Origin: Erythrobacter insulae
GTDB taxonomy: Bacteria > Pseudomonadota > Alphaproteobacteria > Sphingomonadales > Sphingomonadaceae
Direction of reading: 5' to 3'
NCBI RefSeq assembly: GCF_007004095.1
Contig: NZ_VHJK01000002.1
Coordinates: 124,001 to 188,000, forward strand
DNA: 64,000 bases
Shown: positions 44,812-53,592 of the stretch, piece by piece
Numbering within the stretch: position 1 is the first letter of the stretch
Layout of the letters: each line of letters starts with the position of its first letter
The notes under the pieces: model-generated
The model's database searches: none
What the model was told of the DNA's origin: nothing
What the model saw: only the letters and a program-made list of their open reading frames with translations
Program-made: the position numbers and the translations under genes

Positions 44812-44997
44812 ATGAGCGATACCGATACTCCGAGCCGCGAACCTTCACGCGCCCGTGCACTGCTTTCAACAGCAGACATGAAATTGCTGCGCCGTGCGCT
44901 GGAAAGCCACGCCCGCAATACAGAAGACCGCGAAGAACTCGCCAAAATTAACGCGCTGCATCACCGGCTTGGCACATACGTGCCATCGTCGAGCTAA
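44812..44997 (+). CDS. Small hypothetical protein downstream of aceA
   Basis: A 61-residue soluble, charged protein with no family I recognise ('ADMKLLRRALESHARNTEDREELAKINALHHRLGTYVPSSS' is predicted to be mostly helical). GGGAGAG lies seven bases before the ATG and a strong terminator follows, which supports it as a real gene. It lies 117 bases behind aceA and may share its transcript. Confidence 0.75.
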   Translation: MSDTDTPSREPSRARALLSTADMKLLRRALESHARNTEDREELAKINALHHRLGTYVPSSS

Positions 44998-45039
44998 GAT
45001 TAGCTGCAAGCGTTTCCCAGTTCTCCTGGGGAGGAGAAT

Positions 45040-45086
45040 ACGGCCGTCGAACCAGAGCAATCTGGTTCGGCGGCCGTTACTTTTTC
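45040..45086 (+). terminator. Strong terminator after aceA and the small downstream gene
   Basis: A stem of about 17 bp, ACGGCCGTCGAACCAG with CTGGTTCGGCGGCCGT (one G-T pair), loop AGCAAT, followed by TACTTTTT. It also lies ahead of the converging M20 gene end at 45126. Confidence 0.92.
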
Positions 45087-45125
45087 GAATAACTCATCCT
45101 GGCGCGAACGCGGCGCAGCGCGGCC

Positions 45126-46448
45126 CTAACCGCCTGCTTTCGGCATCAGATCAAGCGTCGCAGCGGTCAGCGCCTCGGTCGCGGTCGCAATCACCTTTTC
45201 TGCATCCGGCGCCCAGAATGGCGAATGCAGTGACGGCAGCTCCGCCTCGCCAGCCTGCGCCTTTTCCCATTCGGCCTGCGGAACTCCGCCGACCCAAAAG
45301 ATCAGCGTTTGCACATTGTCGGGATCGGCGCGGCGGAATTGGCTGAAATCTTCTCCGCCCATCACCGGGTCTGTTTCAAACACACGCCCCGGAAAACGCG
45401 CGGTCAACACTTCGGCAATGTCTGCGGTCAATTCGGGCGAGTTGTACGTCGCGGGCGTATACGGATCTTCAATCTCGACTACGGGCAGCAAGTCGCCGGA
45501 AAGGCCGGAAGCCATCGCTTCGGCTTTGGCAATCCGTTCGATCCCCTCAAGCAAGGCCGCGCGGGTCTTGTCGCTGTATGACCGGACTGTCAGCTGCAGT
45601 TTCGCTTCGTCAGAGATGATGTTGTGTTTTGCGCCAGCGCGGAAGCTGCCGACTGTTACCACCGCCGAATCAAGCGGGCTGGTTTCGCGGCTGACCAGCG
45701 TTTGCAGGCGCATGACGATACTGGACGCGATCACAATCGGGTCTTTTGTCGTGTGCGGATATGCTCCGTGCCCGCCGACGCCCTTTACGGTGATATCGAC
45801 GCTATCAACATTCGCGAGCGCAAAACCGGGCGTGTATCCGATGAAACCCGCAGGCGCAGCGGCGGCATCGTGGAACGCCAGCACATAATCAGGTTTGGGA
45901 AAACGTTCGTACAGCCCATCTTCGAGCATTGCGACCGCGCCAAGACCCAATTCCTCGGCAGGTTGCAAGATCATGACGAGCGTGCCCGACCATTGATCCT
46001 TCCGCTCGGCCAGCAGCTGCGCAGCGCCGACCCAGGCCGCCATATGGGTATCATGTCCGCACGCATGCATGATGCCGCTTTCAACGCCGCTCGCAGGGGT
46101 CCCGCGCGCTTTGGAAGCGAAGGGCAATCCCGTCTGTTCCTGCACCGGCAAACCGTCCATATCGGCGCGTAGCATGACTGTCGGTCCATCACCGTTCTTC
46201 ATCACTGCAACAACGCCGGTCTGACCAACGCCCTCGGTGACTTCAAACCCGAGTTCGCGTGCACGCGTTGCGAGCTTTTTGGCGGTATTGAATTCCTGAA
46301 ATGAAAGTTCCGGATTGGCGTGGAGGTCTTGATAAAGCTCGACCAGTCCGGCCATGTCCTGCGCCAATGCATCGCGCAGTTCGTCCGCCTGCGCGGGCAC
46401 CGCAAAAGCCAGCCCGCATACTCCGGCCAATGCCAATCCGATCCTCAT
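45126..46448 (-). CDS. Exported M20 family amidohydrolase (hippurate hydrolase-like)
   Basis: A 440-residue di-zinc hydrolase with a Sec signal peptide (MRIGLALAGVCGLAFAVPAQA), so it acts outside the cytoplasm. Metal-site motifs of the M20D/AmhX group are 'VMLRADMDGLPVQEQTGLPF', 'IMHACGHDTHMAAWVGAAQLL', 'LQPAEELGLGA' (catalytic Glu-Glu) and 'DPVMGGEDFSQF'. The dimerisation domain carries 'GVGGHGAYPHTTKDPI'. It probably releases amino acids from N-acyl or N-aminobenzoyl conjugates. An SLC13 permease gene lies 22 bases upstream on the same strand, suggesting uptake and hydrolysis in one unit. Confidence 0.93.
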   Translation of the reverse strand: MRIGLALAGVCGLAFAVPAQADELRDALAQDMAGLVELYQDLHANPELSFQEFNTAKKLATRARELGFEVTEGVGQTGVVAVMKNGDGPTVMLRADMDGLPVQEQTGLPFASKARGTPASGVESGIMHACGHDTHMAAWVGAAQLLAERKDQWSGTLVMILQPAEELGLGAVAMLEDGLYERFPKPDYVLAFHDAAAAPAGFIGYTPGFALANVDSVDITVKGVGGHGAYPHTTKDPIVIASSIVMRLQTLVSRETSPLDSAVVTVGSFRAGAKHNIISDEAKLQLTVRSYSDKTRAALLEGIERIAKAEAMASGLSGDLLPVVEIEDPYTPATYNSPELTADIAEVLTARFPGRVFETDPVMGGEDFSQFRRADPDNVQTLIFWVGGVPQAEWEKAQAGEAELPSLHSPFWAPDAEKVIATATEALTAATLDLMPKAGG

Positions 46449-46470
46449 ATCTGTTCCCTTATTCGAATTT

Positions 46471-48270
46471 CTAAAGTCCGTACCAAAGCGCCAGCAGGAT
46501 GGAGAGCGTTGTCACCATCAAAATGACAAGCGGAACACCGGTGCGTACATAATCGACAAAGTCGTAATTACCCTCTGCCATGATGAGCATGTTGGTTTGA
46601 TACGCAATGGGAGTAGCATAACACAAATTACAGCCAAACAAGACGGCGAGTACCAGTGGCTCTGGCGGCAAACCCAGCTGGGCAGCGATGCTGAATGCGA
46701 TGGGTGTACCAACCGTCGCCGCTGTCGCGTTGGATGCGAAATTGGTGAGTACCGTGACAAAAGCCATAATTGCAGCCAGCACCAAAGCTGGCGGTAAATA
46801 GCCCAGCCCCAATGAAAGCGCCTGACCCAGCCAATCCGCCGCGCCGCTTTCGTCGATCACGCGGCCAATCGCGATACTGGCGGCGACCAGAACAATCACC
46901 TGTCCAGAGAGCGCCCTGCCAACACGGTCAAACTTCACGCAACCTGTAACAAACATCAGGATCGCGCCGGCCAGAGCCGAGATCGCGATCGGGACAAATC
47001 CGGTTGAAGCGGTCACCACAGCAGCGCCCATGATTGCCGCCGACAACAGCGCTTTAGAACGGCGCGGCAGCTCCCGCGCGCCTTCGAGCATCAAAAGGCT
47101 GTCTGCACGGGCAAACCCCTGAAGATCTGATTCCAGCCCCATGACGAGCAACACATCGCCTTCGGACATACGCAAATCGCCGCCGTCCGAATATTGATCC
47201 CGTTCACCCAGCAACCGTTCTGGACGATGGATGCCCAACACTGCGACACCGTACAAATCGGCAATACCGGACGATGGCAAGGTCCGCGTGATCAGACGCG
47301 AATCTGCGGTTACGGTCATTTCCACAACGAGGATATCGGCGTCCTTAGCCGAAGCATTGCGCTTGATCCGGTCAAGCACCCAGTTTGGGGCGAGTTCGCC
47401 CTTTAAAACGCGCACCGCATCTTCCAGCCCTTCGTGGGTCCCGGATAGATGCAAGCGATCCTGAGCCTGTAAGGCGCCATCGTGGTGCCCATGGAATTGG
47501 ATGTTCTTTGGGAGCTTTGGCAGAATTTCAGATACGTTTTTCCCCACGAGATCGCTATCGCCGCTAATCCGTAGCCGGGTGTGGAACCTTCGGAAATTCT
47601 CTTCCGCTTCAACCCGGTTATTGCCCAAGAGGCGCGGCATCACGAGCCACATATACGGCAGCGCGACAAGCCCGGCGAGCAACACAATCGGTGTGAAATC
47701 GAATACGCCGATTTCGCGCATTCCCAAATCAACCGCGATTGAAACAACCAGAATATTGGTCGAAGTGCCAATCGTTGTGGCGAGACCGCCGATCAACGAA
47801 GCCGAATTCAGCGGCATCAGAGTTTTAGAGGTCGGAAGCGCGCCTCGCGAGGCCAGAGCGGCAAAGATTGGGATCATCAACACCAGAACCGGGGTGTTGT
47901 TCACAAACATCGACAGAACCAAAGCAATCAGGAGCGAGACCAACAATCCCAATTGGAGATTGATCTTGAAAACTTTCTCCAGAACGCGGGCCGCGGGCTC
48001 AAGCGCGCCTGTCACGACAAGCCCCCTGCCCATCACCATCAGCGCGCAAATCGTGATCAACGCGTAATGGCCAAAGCCACCGAAGGCGAGCGCCACCCCA
48101 TCAATGGGACGGGTCCCTTCGAGCGGGAAAAAATACAGGCCAACCGCAATCACTGCGATGGTCAATAGCGACACAATCTCGATAGACATGCGTCCGCGGA
48201 CGAAGCCTACGAACATGAGGACCGTGATGACCATTGCGGCTAGCGCGTGATAGGATGGAAGTTCCAGCAT
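46471..48270 (-). CDS. SLC13 family permease with RCK_C (TrkA-C) domains
   Basis: A 599-residue transporter of the CitMHS/SLC13 type. An N-terminal half of helices ('FVNNTPVLVLMIPIFAALASRGALPTSKTLMPLNSASLIGGLATTIGTSTNILV' carries the paired Na+/substrate hairpin) is followed by two soluble RCK_C domains (about 195-385, 'SEILPKLPKNIQFHGHHDG', 'DILVVEMTVTADSRLI') and a second set of helices with 'TNFASNATAATVGTPIAFSIA'. Members move di- or tricarboxylates or sulphate. The start at 48270 is placed after AAAGGGATC; the frame extends 29 codons further upstream without a site. Confidence 0.92.
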   Translation of the reverse strand: MLELPSYHALAAMVITVLMFVGFVRGRMSIEIVSLLTIAVIAVGLYFFPLEGTRPIDGVALAFGGFGHYALITICALMVMGRGLVVTGALEPAARVLEKVFKINLQLGLLVSLLIALVLSMFVNNTPVLVLMIPIFAALASRGALPTSKTLMPLNSASLIGGLATTIGTSTNILVVSIAVDLGMREIGVFDFTPIVLLAGLVALPYMWLVMPRLLGNNRVEAEENFRRFHTRLRISGDSDLVGKNVSEILPKLPKNIQFHGHHDGALQAQDRLHLSGTHEGLEDAVRVLKGELAPNWVLDRIKRNASAKDADILVVEMTVTADSRLITRTLPSSGIADLYGVAVLGIHRPERLLGERDQYSDGGDLRMSEGDVLLVMGLESDLQGFARADSLLMLEGARELPRRSKALLSAAIMGAAVVTASTGFVPIAISALAGAILMFVTGCVKFDRVGRALSGQVIVLVAASIAIGRVIDESGAADWLGQALSLGLGYLPPALVLAAIMAFVTVLTNFASNATAATVGTPIAFSIAAQLGLPPEPLVLAVLFGCNLCYATPIAYQTNMLIMAEGNYDFVDYVRTGVPLVILMVTTLSILLALWYGL

Positions 48271-48439
48271 GATCCCTTTTGCGACGAATCCCAAAGCGCG
48301 CGGCAAATTACAAGTGAATTCTGCGATCGCCCCAACCAAAGGATCGCGGTATCTCAATGAAACTTTGGCACCACACAGCTACTGCTTCGCGGCGGTGACA
48401 GCGTATATTTGATGGGAAAACTGCAAATCCGAAGAAGTG

Positions 48440-48524
48440 TGGTGCCCCTGGCCCGACTCGAACGGGCACTCCGTAAGGAACTCGATTTTGAGTCGAGCGC
48501 GTCTACCAATTCCACCACAGGGGC
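48440..48524 (-). tRNA. tRNA-Leu (anticodon CAA)
   Basis: Read on the minus strand: acceptor GCCCCTG with CAGGGGC, anticodon stem CTCGA/TCGAG around CTCAAAA (anticodon CAA), a long variable arm and T arm GTTCGAGTC. The 3' CCA is encoded. Confidence 0.97.
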
Positions 48525-48598
48525 ACACCTGAGCAGAGGACGCGCTGTTAGCGCCGCTGCTCGTTTACTTCAAGACACCTTTGCGTTCGATCGCGCTT

Positions 48599-49417
48599 CT
48601 ATTTGAGCGAATTCGCAAGCAGCTTGTGCAGCTTTGAATGCAAAACGTCATTTGCAGCCAGCACTTGGGCCGAATGGATCGGGTTTGAACGCCCGCGATA
48701 ATCACTGACGAATCCGCCAGCCTCACGAATCAGCAGACACCCTGCTGCCGTATCCCAATCATTAAGCCCGCTTTCCCAAAAGCCGTCAAAGCGCCCCTGC
48801 GCGACATAAGCCATGTCGAGCGATGCTGCGCCAAAGCGGCGAATACCGGCGACTTCAGGGCCGATTGCGCCGAAAATCCGGCTCCATTCGGCAAAGTCTC
48901 CGTGCCCCTGAAACGGGATGCCTGTCGCGATTAAGGCTTCGTCGAGATGCCGGCGACCGGACACACGCAGTCGCGCATCCTGCAGCCATGCGCCGCGGGT
49001 TTTCTCCGCCCAATACGTTTCGTCGTTGATCGGGTGGTAAATCACCGCAGCGGTAACATCACCCCAGCCTTTGCCATCGAGACGCGGCTCCTGCACTGCG
49101 ATACTAATGGCGAAATGCGGAATACCATGGAGGAAATTGCTGGTCCCATCGAGCGGATCGATGATCCAGCGCGGCTTATCCGCGTCCCCTTCGATGACGC
49201 CGGCCTCTTCGAGTACAAAGCCCCAACCGGGCCGCGCATTCAAAAGTTCGTCATACAGGATGCGTTCGGCGCGCATATCGGCCTTGGACACAAAATCAGC
49301 CGGGCCTTTCCGGCTAACTTGCAAATGCTCGACCTCACCGAAATCGCGGCGCAGGCGGTTGCCCGCCTTACGTGCAGCGCGTTCCATGACGCGGATCAAG
49401 CCTGAGAACATCGACAT
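48599..49417 (-). CDS. Inositol monophosphatase family protein
   Basis: A 272-residue Mg2+-dependent phosphatase of the SuhB/IMPase family. The metal site is complete: 'FVLEEAG' (Glu-Glu), 'WIIDPLDGTSNFLHGIPHFAISIAV' (Asp-x-x-Asp-Gly) and 'DWDTAAGCLLIREAGG' near the C-terminus. Substrates may be inositol phosphate, fructose-1,6-bisphosphate or nucleotide phosphates. It is seven bases behind efp on the same strand. Confidence 0.95.
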   Translation of the reverse strand: MSMFSGLIRVMERAARKAGNRLRRDFGEVEHLQVSRKGPADFVSKADMRAERILYDELLNARPGWGFVLEEAGVIEGDADKPRWIIDPLDGTSNFLHGIPHFAISIAVQEPRLDGKGWGDVTAAVIYHPINDETYWAEKTRGAWLQDARLRVSGRRHLDEALIATGIPFQGHGDFAEWSRIFGAIGPEVAGIRRFGAASLDMAYVAQGRFDGFWESGLNDWDTAAGCLLIREAGGFVSDYRGRSNPIHSAQVLAANDVLHSKLHKLLANSLK

Positions 49418-49423
49418 GTTTGC

Positions 49424-49987
49424 TTAGCTCGCTTTGCCGACATAAGTTTGTTCGTAGACATCTACGATGATGCGCGTGCCGCTTCCGATGTGTGGCGGGA
49501 CCATGATGCGAACACCATTATCAAGCACAGCCGGTTTATAGCTGGAAGAAGCGGTCTGCCCCTTCACCACTGCATCAGCCTCAACGATTTCTGCTTCGAT
49601 TTGCTGGGGAAGCTGCACCGAAATCGGCTTTTCTTCCCAAAGCTCCAATTGCACCTGCATGCCGTCTTGTAAAAACGGGCGGGCATCACCGAGCAGATCG
49701 CTGGGCAGGTTGATTTGCTCGTAAGTGTCCTGATCCATGAACACCAGCATTTCGCCGTCTTCATACAAGAACTGATAATCTTGCGTATCGAGGCGCACTT
49801 TCTCTACCGTATCCGCGCTACGGAAGCGGACATTGGTTTTCCGGCCATCTTGCAGGTTTTTCATCTCCACCTGCATGTAAGCGCCGCCTTTACCCGGCTG
49901 CGTGTGCTGGATTTTGGCAACTTTCCAGATGCCTTTTTCATACTCGATGATGTTACCGGGACGAATGTCTACGCCGCTGATTTTCAT
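49424..49987 (-). CDS. efp: Translation elongation factor P
   Basis: EF-P relieves ribosome stalling at polyproline stretches. The 188-residue protein has the standard KOW-like N-terminal domain, two OB domains and the modification loop '[10 protein letters not shown]' with Lys33 at the position that is modified in other bacteria. No EpmA/EpmB-type modification gene is present in the window. The frame runs upstream to 50104, but only the ATG at 49987 gives the family N-terminus. Confidence 0.97.
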   Translation of the reverse strand: MKISGVDIRPGNIIEYEKGIWKVAKIQHTQPGKGGAYMQVEMKNLQDGRKTNVRFRSADTVEKVRLDTQDYQFLYEDGEMLVFMDQDTYEQINLPSDLLGDARPFLQDGMQVQLELWEEKPISVQLPQQIEAEIVEADAVVKGQTASSSYKPAVLDNGVRIMVPPHIGSGTRIIVDVYEQTYVGKAS

Positions 49988-50211
49988 GGGGCCTGCTGCC
50001 TTTTGTCGGAATTGGGTCGCGCGCCGATGGGCGGTACGCGCAAGATACTGTGATGCGCGCCAATAGCGAAGCGGCGGCCCAACGGCAAGCATACCGCGCT
50101 CCAACTGTAATTTGTCGTAAAATGTCAGCCCAAATTCAGCTGAACATCCTTAACGTCGTGGATGAAAGCGCCACATAATGTTACCAAGAGGCGCACAATG
50201 AGAACCCTAAA

Positions 50212-50574
50212 ATGAAAACGCGTTACATATTCCTTTTAACAGCGGTTGCGGCTGCGGTTGCTGCGGCAGCGCCAATGATGGCGCAAAACACGCCTGCTGG
50301 CGGCCCGCTGCAAACGATGCCGCATGGCACATATCAATGCGCGCTCCCTGGCGATGCCGGCGGCGACGCATTTCGCGTGGTAAAGAGCGAGGAATTCCGG
50401 CTCGGCGCTTCATCCAGCTACTCCAATGCCGATGGCAACGGCATCTACCTTTTGAAAGGCAAGTCGCTGACGTTCACGCGCGGCCCCAAAAAAGGCGAAC
50501 AATTCACCCGTGTTGGCACCAACCAGCTAAAGCGCGGCAAGCTGATCTGTACCCGTCTTGGGTCAGGTTCGTGA
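50212..50574 (+). CDS. Exported hypothetical protein
   Basis: A 120-residue protein with a signal peptide (MKTRYIFLLTAVAAAVAAAAPMMAQ). The mature part has 'MPHGTYQCALPGDAGGDAFRVVKSEEFRLGASSSY', 'GNGIYLLKGKSLTFTRGPKKGEQF' and a second Cys near the end, so one disulphide is likely. I recognise no characterised family. It is divergent from efp and converges on the Pro-rich gene, with its stop inside a 16-base palindrome (50573-50588) shared with that gene's stop. Confidence 0.75.
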   Translation: MKTRYIFLLTAVAAAVAAAAPMMAQNTPAGGPLQTMPHGTYQCALPGDAGGDAFRVVKSEEFRLGASSSYSNADGNGIYLLKGKSLTFTRGPKKGEQFTRVGTNQLKRGKLICTRLGSGS

Positions 50575-50581
50575 TTTAAGT

Positions 50582-50977
50582 TTAAATCTTACCTCGCGTT
50601 TCGCTGATATCGGGCGACGGTACCCTATTCTGCTGAGGTGTCGGGTTTAGGCTTGGGTTTGGGCTTGGGCTTGGGCTTGGCCGCGTTGCCGGAGGCTGCG
50701 ATTGCGATACTGGCGGTTCAGCTACGGCGGGCGCTGCCGGTGGTGACGCGATTGGCGGGTTAGCGATTGGGGGCGCGGAAGGCTCGATTGCTGGCGGTGA
50801 TGGCGGTGATGGCGGAGTGTCAACCGAAGGCGCTTCTCCGGCTGCCTCGGCGGCAGTCCCTGCGTCTGTCTGGCGATCACTCGCCATCTCAAACATGGTT
50901 CCGCCAAAGATAATCCATACCGCAGACGTCAGCGTCGCGGTTATGACGATGGTGAGAACTCGGTCTACAAATTTCAT
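50582..50977 (-). CDS. Membrane-anchored Pro-rich protein
   Basis: A 131-residue protein with one N-terminal membrane helix ('VLTIVITATLTSAVWIIFGGTMF', about 8-30) and a disordered tail of Pro, Ala and Ser (for example 'TPPSPPSPPAIEPSAPPIANPP'). Near 50645-50685 the DNA is a hexanucleotide-like repeat (GGCTTG units on the plus strand) coding SPSPSPNPSLNP. Its ATG overlaps the thiE stop (ATGA). The function is unknown; it could be a cell-wall-spanning linker. EF-P would be needed to translate its proline clusters. Confidence 0.65.
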   Translation of the reverse strand: MKFVDRVLTIVITATLTSAVWIIFGGTMFEMASDRQTDAGTAAEAAGEAPSVDTPPSPPSPPAIEPSAPPIANPPIASPPAAPAVAEPPVSQSQPPATRPSPSPSPNPSLNPTPQQNRVPSPDISETRGKI

Positions 50978-51621
50978 TGAGCAGGCCTTTCTGTTTCGTC
51001 GATCACCTTAGCGAAGGCTTCGACTGCCGCGGCTTCATCGCCGTTCCAGACACCGCCCGAAACCGCGATAAAATCGGCACCAGCCTTGATCAAAGGCGCG
51101 CAATTACCCGGTGTTATACCGCCGATGACGACGCAGGGAATTTCAAACAAGGTGGTCCACCATTCGACCGTCTCAATCGTAGGCCGCTCCGCCCCGGACT
51201 TGTCTTTCGTGGTGCTTTCAAAAAACGCACCAAAGGCGACGTAATCCGCGCCCGCCTCGCCTGCGTCCATCGCCATGTGCTTTGATGCGTGACAGGTAAT
51301 CCCGATCTGAGCGTCCCGGCCCAGTTCCTCACGCGCCTCTTTGGGGTCGCCGTCCCCCTGTCCCAGATGCACCCCATCCGCCTTTAACCGTTTGGCCAGC
51401 GGCACGCTGTCATTCACGATAAAGGCGACGTCATGTTCGGCACATAGCGCCTGAAGCGGCTGCGCCAAGGCGGCCAGTTGATGCTGATCGTCAATTCCCT
51501 TCACGCGAAATTGAAACGCGGTCACCACGCCTTTGCCTGCGGCAAGCGCACGTTCGAGACGGGCAGGAAAATCGCCGGCCACATCGGGCGGTGAAATAAG
51601 GTAAAGCTGTGTTTTAATCAT
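50974..51621 (-). CDS. thiE: Thiamine-phosphate synthase
   Basis: ThiE couples HMP pyrophosphate with thiazole phosphate to thiamine monophosphate. The 215-residue TIM barrel has 'FQFRVKG' (Q-x-R-x-K), 'FIVNDSVPLAKRLKADGVHLGQGD' and 'VVIGGITPGNCAPLIKAGADFIAVSGGVW', all family marks. The partner biosynthetic genes are not here. Its position behind aldolase and a membrane protein in the central-carbon operon is a plausible link, because transketolase in the same cluster needs thiamine diphosphate. Confidence 0.92.
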   Translation of the reverse strand: MIKTQLYLISPPDVAGDFPARLERALAAGKGVVTAFQFRVKGIDDQHQLAALAQPLQALCAEHDVAFIVNDSVPLAKRLKADGVHLGQGDGDPKEAREELGRDAQIGITCHASKHMAMDAGEAGADYVAFGAFFESTTKDKSGAERPTIETVEWWTTLFEIPCVVIGGITPGNCAPLIKAGADFIAVSGGVWNGDEAAAVEAFAKVIDETERPAQ

Positions 51622-51675
51622 CGCCACCGCGCTTAGCCTCGCTTGCGCTTCACGCCAAGCGCGCTGTTTGGCCGC

Positions 51676-52158
51676 TTAGGCAAACGTGACATTGCTGCGC
51701 AGCAAAGCAGCATCGAAGGCGTCTGGATCATCGAGCCGTACAAAAATCCGATCCCGCCCATTCTCCAACGGCTGCAACAATTCGATACAGCGATTGGGAA
51801 AGGCAATTCCAGCGAGATTGATGTGCCCCTTCTTTTCCAAGGCACCTTGCTCCCAACTGCGTCTGACCTGCGCAATATTCGCGCAGTCCAGCTCGATCGT
51901 TTTCAAGGACCCGAAATTCAGGGTCAGCGCATCGCCGGAAAGCTGATGCGGTTTTGTCCTGAATGACCGGATCCAAAGCAGGATCCAAAGCGCACTAATC
52001 GCCGAGACAGTGGTTAACGTCCAACCGATGAGCGGCCATTTCAGAGCAACCAGAAAATGCACCACGAACAGTTCAACCAGAGTGAGTGCAAACATCACCC
52101 ACATTATCGGGGAAACATCCCTGTGATATTCAAATCGCTCTGGTTCGCCGGACGACAT
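51676..52158 (-). CDS. Hypothetical two-helix membrane protein
   Basis: A 160-residue protein with two adjacent membrane helices (about 18-38 and 42-62) and a C-terminal soluble part of some 95 residues rich in charged and beta-forming residues ('HQLSGDALTLNFGSLKTIELDCANIAQVRRSW', 'RDRIFVRLDDPDAFDAALL'). The layout recalls small PH-like (bPH) membrane proteins, but I cannot assign a family. It lies between fba and thiE on the same strand, six bases behind fba. Confidence 0.75.
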   Translation of the reverse strand: MSSGEPERFEYHRDVSPIMWVMFALTLVELFVVHFLVALKWPLIGWTLTTVSAISALWILLWIRSFRTKPHQLSGDALTLNFGSLKTIELDCANIAQVRRSWEQGALEKKGHINLAGIAFPNRCIELLQPLENGRDRIFVRLDDPDAFDAALLRSNVTFA

Positions 52159-52164
52159 AAACGA

Positions 52165-53052
52165 TCAGGCGCAGCTTGCACCTGCGATTTTGTCGATCGC
52201 GCTTGCCAACGTATTGTCAAATTCAGCATCCGATTGGTCTACGCGCAGGTCCTGCAACAGCCCGCGGCTAAAGCTGGCAATCATTCCGGGGTTCTTGGCG
52301 AGATGCGCGCAGGCATCATCGGTTGAATAACCGCCAGACAATGCAACCACCCGCAAGACGTTGGGGTGCTCGATAACAGGCGTATAATGCCCTGGCTTAA
52401 CCGGAATCGAGAGCTTCAGCATGACTTTGCGGCCCTCCGGCAATGCATCAAGGCCTTTCAAAATCTCCGCGAGCAAGATGTCCTCACCTGCTTCGCGGTC
52501 TTCGGCAGTGATGTCATATTCCGGCTCGAGCATCGGCATCAATCCGGCATCGGCAATCTGGTTGCCAACCGCAAATTGCTGAGCGACGATTGCAGCGATT
52601 CCTTCTGGATTGGCCGATTTGATCACCGACCGCATTTTTGTGCCGAACATGCCGTGCGACACCGATTTTTCCAGAAGCGCGGGCAATTTATCGAGCGGTT
52701 TCATCAACTGAACGCCGTTCTCTTCGTCTGCGAGCCCCTGATCAACCTTGATAAACGGGACAATACCGCGCGCCTTCAGCGCATCGGCGGTCGATTTTCC
52801 ATCGACGGACCCATCCATCGTTCTTTCAAACAGAATAGCGCCGATGACCTTGCCGTTCGAGAAACAGGGTGAGGTTATTACGCGGCTGCGCATTGCGTGG
52901 ATCTGCGCGAACATCTCATCGTCGCCCGACCATTCGCTGTCTTCAACACCGTATCCGCGCAGCGCCTTTGGCGTGGAGCCGCCCGATTGATCCAAAGCAG
53001 CAATAAAGCCTTTACCCTCGGCGATTTTGGCGGTCATCTGTTCGGTGTTCAT
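52165..53052 (-). CDS. Fructose-bisphosphate aldolase, class I
   Basis: A 295-residue Schiff-base (class I) aldolase that interconverts fructose-1,6-bisphosphate with two triose phosphates. Family marks are 'GKGFIAALDQSGGSTPKALRGYG' near the start, 'PFIKVDQGL', 'LMPMLEPEYDI' and 'RKVMLKLSIPVKPGHY'. It is unlike the metal-dependent class II enzyme. The start at 53052 follows AAGGACACCC; the upstream extension to 53127 has no support. It is downstream of tkt-gap-pgk and probably in the same transcription unit. Confidence 0.94.
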   Translation of the reverse strand: MNTEQMTAKIAEGKGFIAALDQSGGSTPKALRGYGVEDSEWSGDDEMFAQIHAMRSRVITSPCFSNGKVIGAILFERTMDGSVDGKSTADALKARGIVPFIKVDQGLADEENGVQLMKPLDKLPALLEKSVSHGMFGTKMRSVIKSANPEGIAAIVAQQFAVGNQIADAGLMPMLEPEYDITAEDREAGEDILLAEILKGLDALPEGRKVMLKLSIPVKPGHYTPVIEHPNVLRVVALSGGYSTDDACAHLAKNPGMIASFSRGLLQDLRVDQSDAEFDNTLASAIDKIAGASCA

Positions 53053-53135
53053 CGGGTGTCCTTCGGTGTACATAGGTATGCATGAATGGGCTGTCCGCGC
53101 TTTAGCCAGACCTTGGCCGTGCTGCAACTGCGAGT

Positions 53136-53591
53136 TCAGCGCTTTGAGAACTTGCGGATAATACCGGTAAAACTGAGCGCAGGGTTACCATCTGCAGTTA
53201 TCAGCCCGCGCACAAAAATAGTCTTGCCGCCGCCGCGCGTAACTTCCCCGCGCGCCTCGACCAATGCCCCAACCGGCACTGCGCCCAGAAAATCGCTGGA
53301 AAGGTTCATAGTGACCGCATTGGCCCCGCCCAGCTCATCAGTCGCGATTGCAAACAAGGCAAAGTCGGCGAACGTCATCAGGCATCCGCCGTGCATCGAG
53401 CCTGCACCGTTCATGTGTCTTTGCTCGGCGCGGAACGCGCTGAGATAGGAGCCGTCGTCTTCGCGGCGCATAAAGAACGGACCGCTACGCGTTTCGAACG
53501 GATCGTAGTTCCAATGGTGCCAACCGGTAAATTCGCCATCGGCGCATTCAACGGCATTGCCGTATCCGTATTCAGTGATCGTTTCGGTCAT
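53136..53591 (-). CDS. PaaI-type hotdog thioesterase
   Basis: A 151-residue hotdog-fold protein. The motif 'NGAGSMHGGCLMTFADFALFAIA' (about 72-94) holds the HGG signature of PaaI/4HBT acyl-CoA thioesterases, and 'GAVPVGALVEARGEVTRGGGKTIFVRG' follows as usual. The acyl-CoA substrate is unknown. Its ATG (53591) lies one base behind the stop of the NTF2-like gene, so the two are translationally coupled. Confidence 0.88.
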   Translation of the reverse strand: MTETITEYGYGNAVECADGEFTGWHHWNYDPFETRSGPFFMRREDDGSYLSAFRAEQRHMNGAGSMHGGCLMTFADFALFAIATDELGGANAVTMNLSSDFLGAVPVGALVEARGEVTRGGGKTIFVRGLITADGNPALSFTGIIRKFSKR

Positions 53592-53592
53592 G

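Noticed and set aside
50573..50588. GATTTAAG-TTTAAATC palindrome as a bidirectional terminator
   Set aside because: It is only AT pairs with almost no loop, so it is too weak for a terminator; it only overlaps both stop codons.
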